A DNA stretch of 64,000 nt, from the NCBI GenBank assembly GCA_033064195.1, contig JARBJD010000078.1:124001-188000 (forward strand), given 5' to 3'. The translations under genes were made by a program, and so were the position numbers. Below, piece after piece: positions 31,596 through 42,234 of this stretch (position 1 is the stretch's first letter; each line of letters starts with the position of its first letter). The notes under the pieces are model-generated. The model was given only the letters and a program-made list of their open reading frames with translations, was not told the DNA's origin and ran no database searches. The DNA comes from Blattamonas nauphoetae (taxonomy: Eukaryota; Preaxostyla; Oxymonadida).

Positions 31596-32963
31596 ATGTC
31601 AAAGCAAAATTCTGCTGATCAAGCGGAATGTCCAGCTGATCCTCCCAGTCAAATGGACTCTGATTCCCCAATCCCAAACCATTCTTCCGTCAATTCAAAT
31701 GTGCTCACTCCTGAGACACAATCGCAAGGCCCAAACCAGTCTCCGTCTGGTTCAAGCGTCCAAAACACAAACTTCTCTCCCCAATGTTCCTATGCTGTTT
31801 GTGTAGATGCTCCCGGGAATCAGTATTACCCTCCGCAGCACTTCAACCCTCTTCAGCAGAACCAGGTGGTTCCAGCGTCTACTCCGAACAGACTCTATCC
31901 ACCCCCTCAGGAGTGTCAACCTCCTCAAGGGATTCCGCCACAGACTCTTCCTGGTCAGACAGAGGCGCATACCAACAAAACTCATTTCTCAGAAGAGGAG
32001 CTCGACATGATGCCCGCAGAAGACTATGTCCCCACACTCAAGATGCCTTCAGCTGAGGAGCTTGCAGAAGCGGAACGCCAAGAAATGACAGACATTCGAA
32101 AGAAGGAGTTGATGACAACCAAGAAGTTTATCCAGATCCAGGAAGGGTACACCCATGACCCCACAAAGTATTGTTGCGGAGCATGCGAAACAAACTGCCA
32201 TGCTGCATCCTGGATCTTGAATGTCTTTGCTTGGTGTGGCATCACCCTCCTGCTTCTTGGGATCTTCGTTTTCGGTCAACCCTTTATCGTTGGTGGATGC
32301 TTTGCGTTGATACTCTTCTACGTTGCCAATATAGTCGAGTCATGCTGCGGAAGGCACTTTAAATATCTGATCCATCTTGATAAGAAGCACACATTCATCC
32401 AGACCATCAAAGATCTTCAAAACACCCCTCCACGCATCTGGTGGACGTGCGAGTGTTACCACTATGAAACCCGTGTCCGCTATATCACAGAAACGTACAC
32501 TGACTCGAATGGAAACACTCAGGTTCGCCAACGACGGGAGACGTATGAAGAGAAGGTGGTCACAGCCACAGGATGCGCAGACTTCCGCTACAAATACTTT
32601 ACAGATGACAGCGGTGCCCTGAACGACGCAGTCCATTTGTTTGATGCCATCCGAGTCGATTTCTCGAAGACATACACGTTCGGTGATGACCTGACCGAAA
32701 AGCGGTACCATCGCCAGCGCGAGAAGTTCCTGGATGCCTATCGTTATTTGGACGTGCATTTCGACAACGCGGACCACTGGGATCTTCCAGGGTTCAAGGA
32801 GCACAAGATGTGTTTGACCGACCTTAAAAAGAGGCCCTGCTGTATGAACGCATGCGTATACGTCCTCTTCATTCTGTTGACGGTGCCCATGTTCCATCGG
32901 CTTTGGCTTGATTCTGTTTCACTTAACGCCAAGTTCCACATCAACAAGATTGTCTTCTCGTGA
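31596..32963 (+). CDS. TMEM151-like membrane protein
   Basis: About 455 residues from ATG 31596. The frame is open from 31494 but the first 34 codons look like leader. The N-terminal 150 residues are Pro/Gln/Ser-rich. Two hydrophobic helices follow (ILNVFAWCGITLLLLGIFVF and FIVGGCFALILFYVANIVES). Next comes the TMEM151 signature region PPRIWWTCECYHYETRVRYI, a charged strand region with RRETYEEKVVTATG, then DAIRVDFSKTYTFGD and FDNADHWDLPGFKEHKM. A last hydrophobic segment (CVYVLFILLTVPMFHRLWL) precedes the C-terminus. No introns. TMEM151 proteins are of unknown function, which limits inference. The gene looks intact. Confidence 0.8.
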   Translation: MSKQNSADQAECPADPPSQMDSDSPIPNHSSVNSNVLTPETQSQGPNQSPSGSSVQNTNFSPQCSYAVCVDAPGNQYYPPQHFNPLQQNQVVPASTPNRLYPPPQECQPPQGIPPQTLPGQTEAHTNKTHFSEEELDMMPAEDYVPTLKMPSAEELAEAERQEMTDIRKKELMTTKKFIQIQEGYTHDPTKYCCGACETNCHAASWILNVFAWCGITLLLLGIFVFGQPFIVGGCFALILFYVANIVESCCGRHFKYLIHLDKKHTFIQTIKDLQNTPPRIWWTCECYHYETRVRYITETYTDSNGNTQVRQRRETYEEKVVTATGCADFRYKYFTDDSGALNDAVHLFDAIRVDFSKTYTFGDDLTEKRYHRQREKFLDAYRYLDVHFDNADHWDLPGFKEHKMCLTDLKKRPCCMNACVYVLFILLTVPMFHRLWLDSVSLNAKFHINKIVFS

Positions 32964-34496
32964 TTCAACCGTCGACACTTGTTCATGATACTCTTCGTAA
33001 GTGAGTTTTTTACGCACTTTTTATCGTTTTAATCTGTCGTTTTGTATCTCCAGCTGTATTTTTGAACTCAGAGCTCATTGCGACTGGTTGAGGCCTCGTT
33101 AAACTACAGCCGAAAAGGTAAAACTGCAAGGCTGACGGAAGCATCCGTTTTAACTATTTCCTCCATTTCACGGTTTTTATGTATCTGAACTTTTCCAATA
33201 ATAGACGCTGAGAAACGAGGTCAATGATGTGACGAGAAAAAGCAACATCATGGTTTGATCTTCCTCTCCTCATCCTCTCACCGCGCCCAAACGCCTTCAC
33301 CTCTCGCAACACGCAGTATTCGCACACTCAAATTAGAAATAGCGTTTCTTCCACCATCAAACATGAACTCCCACCAGATTCGACTGCAGTTCCATTTCCG
33401 CTCTACAACGGTGTGCATTGGATTTAAGTTCAGTTTTATTTTAACGATTATCCCAATATTCATCATTTTTCAGAAATGCTCTTCCGAATGACGAGAGTTG
33501 GAGTCAAACTGAACAGAAACCTACGCTCGTTGACAGATCGCAACAAGATGCAATTCCACGTTAAGAACATAAACAATCCATGATTTCATCGGGTATCATC
33601 CCTTTTTCTTCATTATTTCAGACCTTACGATGTTATCTCGCCGTTATTGTTCCATGGTTTCCAACTCTCTTCCCATCGAAGCCGAAATTGTGCATTCTTC
33701 GATAAATTTCTGGAATCATTCTGTCGAACACCGACGCACTGCTGAATACCAAGATTTGGAGTGTTGAACATTGCGAAACGGAAGGAATGTCTCTGAGGAA
33801 AGGACAGGATCAGATATTGCGACCCTTCAGCCGTTTGTCCTTCCAGCTCTAATTTCTGTTTTGATCAGATGTTTTCTGAGATGTCTCAGACTGAATAAGC
33901 TCAACCCTCAATACACATGTCGGAACTTCAAGTCAAAAATCAAAGCGACTGTCTCTCACTCTTCCACTCGAATGAAGACAACACATGACGAGATAAGTGA
34001 TGAAGAGACCAATTTACATTTGTTTGATCTCATATTTTCAATCGATTCGAAACTACGAAGTCGTCGTGACATCTCACTTTTCTAATAACACTCTTTTCTC
34101 TGTATAGCTCTCCATTTCAACAATGATTTGATTTATCTCTGTTTTTCTGCCGAAATTGATGCTGAAAACCAAATTGAACAATTCCAATGATTGTTCTTGA
34201 CAGAGATCGGATCCGTCCCCCAACTGAACATTTCACCTCCAAACTGACCAACAAGGCTGGTTTGGTTGTTGGCGTCAAAAATATCCTCACAGAACTCTGC
34301 TGTGAAGAGAATAAAACATAGGTCAGAATTCTTTCTTACATATTACGTGCTTGCAGTTTTACATTTTCGACTGTATTTCAAAGGAGATTTCAGTTCAATG
34401 ATGAATGATCTGGGGCTTGAATGGAGATTTTCTGAGATTATCATCGAGGTTGTGTTCCCTGTGATTCAAGAACAAAAAAGGGAAGATGATCTCGGG
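32964..34496. other. Unassigned stretch with possible decayed exons
   Basis: About 1.5 kb without a clear gene. Segments near 33360-33415, 33477-33580 and 33625-33767 are separated by sequences with intron-like ends (GTGTGCATTG to TTTTTCAG; TATTTCAG before 33623). They could be exons of a small plus-strand gene, for example one containing SLPIEAEIVHSSINFW, but I do not recognise the product. The right end adjoins the terminal repeat of the split mariner copy. Confidence 0.35.
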
Positions 34497-35691
34497 TATA
34501 CTGCCCGACACGACGTCCTGATCCAGCTGTAAAATGGTGATATTTTTCTGAATCGAGAGACAATGAGTTTCAATTTTCGATCAAAGATAATTTAGAGAGG
34601 TAGAGACCTTGTGACAAAAAATTGGACACCAAAAAATTCTGGATGACGTGAAAACTGTAGAACAAAATTAATGATGGACGTGCTCTTCGCGACATGACAC
34701 GTGATTCACTTCATCCTGTTCGATCCCTCGAACTTTAATTTTTTTTCACTGTACGGGAGTAACACTCGAGGAGGCTGTCACTGAATGAGAGAACGCTGAT
34801 TCCATTCCTTTCTTGTGGGATCGAGTTCACGCCTCACATGATTTTTCGACAAAGGAAGTCTATTGTAACGTAAATCGCATAAATGTCAAAAATAATTGAA
34901 ACGAGGGTTCACGAAATGTGTTTGATGAGGTTAAAGTCGGTCAAGATAGTTTGAAGGTGTTTCTGACCGATATTGACCTGTTTGATTCTCTGAAGTTTCA
35001 TGTTTTTTCTTGTTTCATCCAGTTTTATCTCTGAGAAGGATCCGTGTCTGGTGGAGAGGGTCTATCTTTCCCTCAGTGAGAAATTGGACAAAGGATCACG
35101 GCATTGTTTTCCGTCAATGATCTCTTCCGCCACGACAAGTTTACAGTTTCAACTAAACCTAGCACATCACCAAATCCCGAGTTTGCTTTGATGATCACAC
35201 AACCTTGATTCTCAGCGTGGTGTGACTTTTCTCTTTGTGACTTCTTCAATTGCTCTCGTCCTCTCTCTCGCACGTTCTTCACATCGCCAAACAGACAAAG
35301 CTTATGAATAAAACATTTTCATAGAGTGCCATTTCCGAAGGCGCAGCGATTTTGAAAATCATGACGAAGAATGCAAGGAACTCTCTGCGATTCATGGAGA
35401 TCGAATCGACTCCCATTGAGGAAGGATTGGAAGAAACGGTGTGATTTTTTGATTTTGATTTCTCTCTTTCGATGAACGGCTGAACTGTATGACAGGGTTT
35501 TGAATCCGATTTGAACATAATTCAGTGTCTTGATGGTTTCCAACTGTAGCTGGCCTTTTCATTTCGCAACTCACAGTTGATTGTCGGTATTCAGCGCATC
35601 GGTGTCCTTTGATACTGCATTGACAGAGACATGGAGCGAGCCAGTTGACTCGTTTCTTCCTTTTCCTTTTCTTCATTCAATCAACTTCTAT

Positions 35692-35784
35692 GGGTAAGTC
35701 TAGGCTCAGATCCGGAAAAGTCTAGACGCAGATCTGCAGATCGGTCTAGGCGCAGATCTCGAAGTCTACACGCAGATCTCTCTT
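35692..35784 (+). repeat. Left terminal inverted repeat of element M
   Basis: 93 bp, starts GGGTAAGTCTAGGCTCAG. It contains four copies of a GTCTA-R-M-CKCAGATC-like module and the palindrome AGATCTGCAGATC near its middle. It pairs with 40119-40211. Confidence 0.85.
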
Positions 35785-35994
35785 GTTTTGGTTCATTTCG
35801 ACTTAAAAATGTTTGCAATCAAAGAATACGACGTGAAATGTGAATTTTGTGTTGATCATTTCGCATTTTTCGGCATTGCAGTTTGGAGTTGACTTCAGAG
35901 TTGATCCCACCCATGAATGTCGCTTGCTGCCGCTGCAGTATCCTCATCCCAATCACTGGCCGTTCAGTCTTCATCCACAGGACGTATCGCCTTG

Positions 35995-38925
35995 TTAATG
36001 TCCTCCATCATCGCTTTCACACTCAAACGCGGTAGACATTCCCAAGCCGAGTGATTGCGTGTCTGAAGGCGAGTTCTGAGGAAGGAATGAGATTGTTGCG
36101 GTGTCACTTGGGACACTTACACTGAACCGCGAGAGAGAAGCCGTGAAAGGAGAGGAAGAGAAGGGCGACGACGCGTTGAAGTGTCCAGTGTCGACAGCCT
36201 CAATCTCGTCAATCTCAACCAGTTCAAACGATCCCAACGTGTCGGTCTCGACCTCTTTGCCTGAGGGACGGAGTGTGGGGGACTGGCGAGAAGGCGGGCG
36301 AGGAGTGGGTCGAGGCAGGGAGGAGGATGTGGCAGCGGAGAGGAGGGAGTGTGGGAAGGGAGGTGTGTTGAAGAGAAGCTGATGCGAATCTGTCGGCGAA
36401 CAGTGCAGTTCCTCGAAGATCGGTTGCTTTGGTTCATGCGGTGGTGACTGGGTTGATTTCGGTGATTGTGCTGTAGGGACTGTCTGCTTCCCAGACGACG
36501 ACTTGTGAAGCGAATGGAAGATGGTTGGGATGCTCTGCTCAGCCTCCGAAGACTCTTCCGACGTGGCTGGCGATCGAGACATGATTTTGAGACTGATCAG
36601 GGGAGGTGTGCTGTCGGACATTGTGCTCGGACTGCCAGCCTCAAACATGAAGCGCTGGGCAGAGAGGGAGTGGTTGATGCTGCGTGGCTGAGGAGTGGTG
36701 GAGGGGAACGGGGGCATCCAACTAGTCGACGCCATCTGAAGAGAGAGGAAGGAGCGAGAGATCGACGCCGGTGAGTGTTGCGATGTTGAGAACAGCGGAG
36801 AGTCTGTCTGCCACGGCGACGATCCCCGAATGTGCGAAGGCTGGGTTGGCGGAGAATCGATTGAGACTACAGTGGCCTTCTGTGCCTTCGACTCCTCCTC
36901 TTCCGCTCTCGACTTGACGAAGAACTCCCATTCCTCTTGCCTTTGCTGCTCGGCGTCGAGTCTCGTCTGCGCGTTTCGTTGTTTGAGGTCGACGAGAAGC
37001 TGCTCTTGAATCTCGCTTGTCTTCGAACACCACTTCTCCAGATCAGCTTCGAGGGTCCCATCTTCGTCCAACGCTTCGGAGACAGCGTCGCACAGCTCGA
37101 GGATGTACTCGTCTCGACACAGCCACTCCAACACGTCAACATCCCCACTCCCTTCACCTCAGGAAGCTCGAGAAGGGAGTTGTGGGTGAAAGAGACTGTG
37201 CGAGTGTGGGAGTGGTTGTTGATTGTTTGGACTGTTGCTACAGAATGACAATCAAATCGAGCAAGACGCCATTCGACAAAATCAAGCATGATTTCTTCCT
37301 TCCCCTTGTCCTTCAGGTTACCCACCCAGTTCTGTTCGACTCGTGCCATCTCTTCCCGAAAGCTCTGTTCCTCCAATCGCCGTTCTTCCATCCCCTCCAT
37401 CTCGATGGTCCGGACACGCTGGGCAAACTGCATCACCATGAACGGGTACACGAAGAGAAGAAGGATCCCGTGGCGTGTTTCTTCTGATGAGTGGTTTTGA
37501 GGAAGGAGGGTGAGGAGAAACTCGAGAAGGGACGAGCTCAGAGCGTGATCTGACAGACGGTGTTTCAGGAATGGAGTGAAGATGAGATAGAAGGGATTGG
37601 TTGGGGCGAATGACGGGTGGTCGAAGAGAGCGGGCGGGAGGAAGGACGACAGGTTCACCTGGTCCAGCAAAAGAAAGGGGATGATGAAAATCTAATCCAG
37701 AAATTGACGGAAGTGTCATGTTTGGCGTGTTTGGGGGGAAAAATAAGGTCAAAAGAGTGTTGGACGAATGGAGGGCGGTTCGAAGGTAGCGAAGAGCGGG
37801 CAAACTAAACGAGGAAGAAATGGGGATCTGTCCGAACAAAATAAGAATATGCTGGGTGAACACCGAGTTTGAGAAGAAAGAGAGGATTTGAGGGTGACTC
37901 GTGGATACCAAATGGCACGCCAGTTCACACAGTTGCTGGAGGGGACAGAAGAAAGAGGAAATGTCGGGATCGATTCATCTTCGAGATCTGCAACACCTGT
38001 TCTGTGTTTCCATGCGTTTAGGCAGTATGAGCAATCGGTACACGGATGAAGGGACACCAGATCACGCGAGGAGATCTCGTCTGAAGATGAGGGAATACCC
38101 GCGAGTGAGAGTGTCAGGACTTCTTGGAGGGCGTGGTTGTCGGAAAGGTTGGGTTTTGGGGGAGGAAAGAGGGAGAGTTGATGGGTCAGAGGGACTGACG
38201 TGATGGGGCTGAATAGGAGCGGAATTAGGTGCTTAGTGATCAGCGAAGAAAGGGGATGGGACGCTGGTGTATTTGTCATTATGAGAAAAACCACATCAAA
38301 CAATTGTTGCGTGATTGATCTCGGTGATGCAAAGAGGATCGCGAACACGATGGTGTGCAGAGAGGGATAATTCTGGACATGTTCGTCCTGATGTGCGGTG
38401 ATAACAGCCTGTGCGTTGAACGAGAGCAACGACAGAAGCGTATTCGTGAGGGCAAGGAAAGGCGACGTCTGTTTCGGTGGTGTTGGCGTGAGGGGCGTAG
38501 AAATCTGATCTGCCTTGTCATTCTCTCGCAAATATGAAAAGAATGGTTGGCTGTTCTGTTGACTGAATTGAGGGTCAGGTGGTCGAGTGTGATGGTGTCT
38601 TGTGTTAGCGTTGGCATCTGGGATTACGATGATCTTCGTGAGGACCCTTGTTAGTTTGGAGATAACGCCGTTGTCGACAAGTTCTGTGACGACAGATTGG
38701 ATTAAATTGTCTTCCTGTCCACGGCACATGATGCAGATTTCGTCGATCAAGAGGACTGCTCGCCTCCATCCGCCAAGACGGTCCAATTCCTGTTCATCAA
38801 TCCGCTGAACAGACTCCGAGTTCTCAGAAAGCGACGAGAAGAAGGAGGATTTCCATGCCATCATCTCGCTTGGCAATTGAGACCAGGAACGATTGGACGA
38901 GGGCGATAGATGCCTGGAAGAGAGT
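35995..38925 (-). CDS. Armadillo-like gene carried in element M
   Basis: A spliced minus-strand gene, about 850-900 residues, not recognised beyond a helical-repeat look. The first exon (about 38925-38020) contains RAVLLIDEICIMCRGQ, LTNTLLSLLSFNAQAV and further amphipathic helices. An intron at about 38002-37936 (GTGTTGCAG to CCCTCCAG) leads to QLCELACHLVSTSHPQIL. Later exons carry SSSLLEFLLTLLPQN, a coiled-coil-like EGMEERRLEEQSFREEM, and then LEWLCRDEYILELCDAVSEA. The last 250 residues are Ser/Pro-rich and probably disordered, ending ECESDDGGH. Its 5' side abuts a beta-helix fragment instead of a start codon, so the captured gene lacks its own N-terminus. The stop lies about 210 bp inside the left terminal repeat. 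The exon junction near 37150 is not resolved. Confidence 0.5.
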
Positions 38926-39256
38926 TTGCGTTTTCGGACACTATTCGTCCAGAATCAGCTGTCGACAGCTTCAAAATCGATGTAGATCTGCTGGTCATGT
39001 TCAGAAGGGTGATTGACGGTGTACCACCATCCATCTTCAACAGCGAGGGGTGTATGGTCTTTTCCTTGGAACCACCACTCGCAAAGCCAAAGGTGCATGT
39101 CATGAAGACCGCATTTGTTCGAACAAGCGTGTCCTTAACGATGTCTGTGTCTCCGCCTCGTCTCCTCATCCTTTGCACTCCCTCTTGTATATTCTTCGTG
39201 TTTTTCCGGCTTTTCTCATATCTGCAATGTCTCTTTGCACTGGGCAGGGAGGACAA
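38926..39256 (-). pseudogene. Beta-helix gene fragment captured in element M
   Basis: Minus-strand frame with VFMTCTFGF, KTIHPSLLKMDGG, SITLLNMTS and LSTADSGRIVSENA. It lines up with the gene at 42235-44340 (VFTTCTFGF, KAIHPSLLMMEEG, SITLLNMTS, LSTANSGSIVSENA). A short segment is absent in the fragment, and the match stops abruptly at about 38935, where the Armadillo-like gene begins. The fragment and that gene lie 4.5 kb apart in the same orientation. Confidence 0.75.
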
Positions 39257-39493
39257 CGCGTTTGGGCCATAGTTGGTTACTCCTCACGCCTTCAGCTTCT
39301 TTCCTGGTCTGACCTCATTATGTTGTCCACAGCCTTGTAATTATGTTTATCTTTGGTTTTTGGTTTCATCTTTCAGCCTTTGTTCTTCAACAGTCTTTCT
39401 CAGTCCTCGTTCACTCTCCTCCGAATTTGCATCTTTTAGATGCCCCCTTTCTCGCTCCTTCTCGCACATTTCTTCCTGCGTCATCATTTCCTG

Positions 39494-39931
39494 TCATCCT
39501 GGTTTCATTGTTCTTCTTTCAAGCGGGGTGTAATGTTCAGCCATGTGCGGAGGAGACTGGTTCCAGATCAAAATCGATTGAGGTGTGGAGGAAACGAGAG
39601 TGTCATCAGGATTAAGAAAGATGGGAAGGTAATGACCAGAATAATGATGAGATGCTGATGATGAAGTCAAGAGAGATATTCGAAGAAGAGAAGGGCATAC
39701 GATTGGTGAGTGAACCGTCGATTCTGATTGGAGATCCTGGAGGATGGATGAGGAGATCAGTGAGAGTGAACTTGGAGACATGAGGAGAGAGGATATCTGG
39801 TGAAATTGAATCCAGAATTTTACAGGGGCATTGGCAAACGCTGGTTGCTGGTGGAATTCAGTAGTGGAAACGATGATGATGAAAAGGAGTATGGAAAAGG
39901 AATGGGAGAACAAACACTTGCTGGGGAGCAT
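39494..39931 (-). CDS. Signal-peptide-like open frame in element M
   Basis: The minus-strand frame from ATG 39931 begins MLPSKCLFSHSFSILLFIII, a fair secretion signal, followed by about 110 Ser-rich residues. This may be the first exon of a secreted protein that once continued into the beta-helix fragment downstream. Beyond the signal-like start I see no family match, and the frame may be incidental. Confidence 0.3.
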   Translation of the reverse strand: MLPSKCLFSHSFSILLFIIIVSTTEFHQQPAFANAPVKFWIQFHQISSLLMSPSSLSLISSSILQDLQSESTVHSPIVCPSLLRISLLTSSSASHHYSGHYLPIFLNPDDTLVSSTPQSILIWNQSPPHMAEHYTPLERRTMKPG

Positions 39932-40118
39932 CCAGTCAGGTGCAGTTATTCGTTGTGCAGGCGATGAGACTTGATCAACCCAGGTTCTGATCGAGATTTG
40001 AATCAACTGATGCAATAATGCTGTTAAGTGAAGTGAAAAGCCCAAAAACAGGATACGATGTCTATATTTAGGTTTGAGAAGATTAAAATGTGATTCAAAG
40101 TCGATAATAACACGAAGA

Positions 40119-40211
40119 AAGAGAGATCTGCGTGTAGACTTCGAGATCTGCGCCTAGACCGATCTGCAGATCTGCGCCTAGACTTTTTCGGATCTGAGTC
40201 TAGACCTACCC
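40119..40211 (-). repeat. Right terminal inverted repeat of element M
   Basis: 93 bp, inverted match to 35692-35784 with about four mismatches, and it ends CTACCC. It is followed directly by the duplication AACTTCTAT. Confidence 0.85.
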
Positions 40212-40314
40212 AACTTCTATCTATCACTTGACATTCACAATCTTGGATCCTTTCAGGAGTGATATCTGTTGTGAATCACGTGTCATGTCGTTCGAAGTAT
40301 GTCCCCCTACAGTA

Positions 40315-41933
40315 CAGTCAGTCGGACTGTTGAGTAATTTGTAACCGGTCATGTCATTGTCGAAACTGTAGAATTCTTGTTTTCTTCGAAAATGAAAAAA
40401 GTACCAGACCTTAGTCAGTCTCGTGTATCACACTTCCACATCCTGTCAAAATTGATGGTCAGCTTTCCTAAAAACGATTCATTCACGTATGCTGATCAGA
40501 TTGTTCGACTGTCGTGGTCATCGAATGCTGACGGGATAAAGAAACTAATCGAACTGGAAAAAACTTCGATACATGGAACGATCCCAAGACAACTCATCGC
40601 AGATATAGTGGGTTGTACACCATCGCAAGTCTCCCAAATTCGACACGGCTCTTACTACGTTCCAGTAGAGGAAAAGAAAAACAGCATACTATCACGAAAG
40701 CAGAAAGAAGAACTACTAAATTTGATCAAGGAGGACAGTTTGAGAGGCCAGCCATGGATCCCATCTCAAATATTTGATTGGGTTTCCGAAAAACCAATCG
40801 AACGGACATCAACCGAACTTTCCCATATGACTTTGTTCGGTTGAATTCGAAGGAGATCGCTCTTCATTCCACTGCTCCGATGACTTCTTCAAGAACGGCT
40901 GTAAGAATTCAAGACATCGACGAATATATGACACACCTCGAATCACTCATCAAAACGGTTCATCCACTTCTGTTCATCAACGCCGATGAGGTCGGCTATC
41001 AGCCTAAACAAGACTCGATTGGTCATTGCGTGGTTGGTGCTGTCGAACTTTCTGCGAAACCTCTTCATTTTCCAGTTCCGCAAACTGTCCCCCGTTTCTC
41101 TGCGATGGCCGCGATCTCCCTTCATGGAAAAGCACTCCCCCTTCACTGTGTGTTGCGTGCTCCCATGGACGAGAAGGACTTAGAAAAGATGGGAATAATG
41201 GATGAGGACCAAATGGTGGTTGAGGAAAATGAGAAAGGAGGATTTACACAGGAGAAATTTGATAGTTGGTTGGAGAATGTTCTCCTTGACTACGTGACCG
41301 AACAGCGAACCATACTACGAAAGCCGAAAGCACCAGCTGTTCTCCTTGTGGACAACTCCAGTGTCCATCTTGGAGAAGCGGCTGAGCTGACTCTCTCAAA
41401 TGCTGGTATCGCCCTCTACACTCCCACCGAATGCCACGCACTATCTACAGCCACTAGACTGCGTGACATTCGGTATCATGAAACGACAACTCTCACGTCT
41501 CAAATACGACGACAACTCGTCATCAATTGGTCGTTGTCTTCAGCAATTCTTGAGTGCATTTCAGTCAGCCACCACAGGAGAGAACATCAGAGCAGCTTTT
41601 CAGCGAGCGGGTCTGGAGGTCTTCTATGGGAATGATGGAGAACAATGCCGAGTGTCTCAATCCCGTTTTGAGGTGATTAAGGAAAACGTAAGATCGGACA
41701 ACAAGGCCTGGGAGAGTCGAGCAAAGGAAGCAAAAGTAACTCTCAAACAAAAGAAGTTTGGTCTCCAGAACCACGAAGCCCCCTTCTAATACACTCTTTC
41801 CATTCATGAAACTTTCTCACAACTTCACGACTCTTTCAGTTTCTTTGTTTTTGTAAAACCGAGAAATCATTCAAGAATGAAGAATGGGGCTCGATTACGA
41901 GAGTTACAAATTACTCAACAGTCCGACCGACTG
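40315..41933. mobile_element. Pogo-type element inside mariner copy 2
   Basis: 1619 bp with 31-bp inverted repeats (CAGTCRGTCGGACTGTTGAG, one mismatch) at 40315-40345 and 41903-41933, flanked by TA (40313-40314 and 41934-41935). CAGT ends and TA duplications are usual for pogo/Tigger elements. It carries one transposase gene on the plus strand, now in three frames. It was inserted 100 bp to the right of element M. Confidence 0.88.
40392..41789 (+). pseudogene. Pogo-type transposase, two frameshifts
   Basis: Three overlapping frames give one transposase of about 460 residues. Frame 1 (40392-40800) has an N-terminal helix-turn-helix with VGCTPSQVSQIRHG. Frame 2 (about 40800-41420) has FINADEVGYQP (first Asp) and VLLVDNSSVHLGEA (second Asp). 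Frame 3 (about 41420-41789) has LPPNATHYLQPLDCVTFG, the third-Asp motif. The frame changes lie near 40790 and near 41415 and have no intron signals around them, so the gene is inactive. It differs clearly in sequence from the intact pogo-type transposase at 3644-4898 and represents another lineage. Confidence 0.8.
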
Positions 41934-42234
41934 TAGCATTTCATGTCATACTTTCTTATTTTTCATGATTGTTCTTCCAAAAATTTCACAGAGATGTATA
42001 ACTCAAGGTAGCTGAAGTGTGTGTAAAATGAACTCTCAACTCTCTCTTGTTCTGTGAAAAATCAAAAATTACAGCCGGATCAGGACGTCGTGTCGGGCAG
42101 TATAAGGACAACTCTTCGCGGATTCTCGGTTCAGATGTTTTCAGAAAACAAGAACACTCAGAACATAACTAAGTTTAACAGGATAGAACATATTACTAGA
42201 TAAACATATATAAAAGCGACTGCTTGTTCCCATT

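Larger units (their letters stand above)
35692..40211. mobile_element. Element M: 4.5-kb element with 93-bp repeats and host-type cargo
   Basis: Inverted repeats of 93 bp with about four mismatches lie at 35692-35784 and 40119-40211, starting GGGTARGTCTAG. The 9-bp duplication AACTTCTAT lies at 35683-35691 and 40212-40220. These are features of Mutator-like elements. Each repeat contains the module GTCTAGRCGCAGATC about four times at short intervals, possible binding sites for a transposase. No transposase is seen inside. Instead the interior holds host-type coding sequence on the minus strand: a signal-peptide-like start (39931), a beta-helix gene fragment (38910-39150) and an Armadillo-like gene (35995-38925). 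The arrangement is like a Pack-MULE. It was inserted into the old mariner copy. Confidence 0.8.
34499..42102. mobile_element. Tc1/mariner copy 2, old and split by two insertions
   Basis: The same termini as copy 1 (TACTGCCCGACACGACG) lie at 34499 and 42102, again flanked by TA (34497-34498 and 42103-42104). Three pieces, 34499-35691, 40221-40314 and 41936-42102, align in order with copy 1 at 21915-23369. Added together they give 1454 bp against 1455. The coding part is riddled with changes and no long transposase frame remains, so this copy is much older than copy 1. The gaps are filled by element M (35692-40211) and a pogo element (40315-41933). Confidence 0.88.

Noticed and set aside
34720-34740. 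GTTCGATCCC as the T-arm of a tRNA gene
   Set aside because: No acceptor stem or anticodon arm can be folded around it, and the sequence aligns with the decayed mariner copy. The similar word near 55144 also lacks a cloverleaf.
35692-40211. Element M as a virus-like (Polinton/Maverick) element because of its long terminal repeats
   Set aside because: It is only 4.5 kb long, makes a 9-bp and not a 6-bp duplication, and shows no polymerase, integrase or capsid-like gene.
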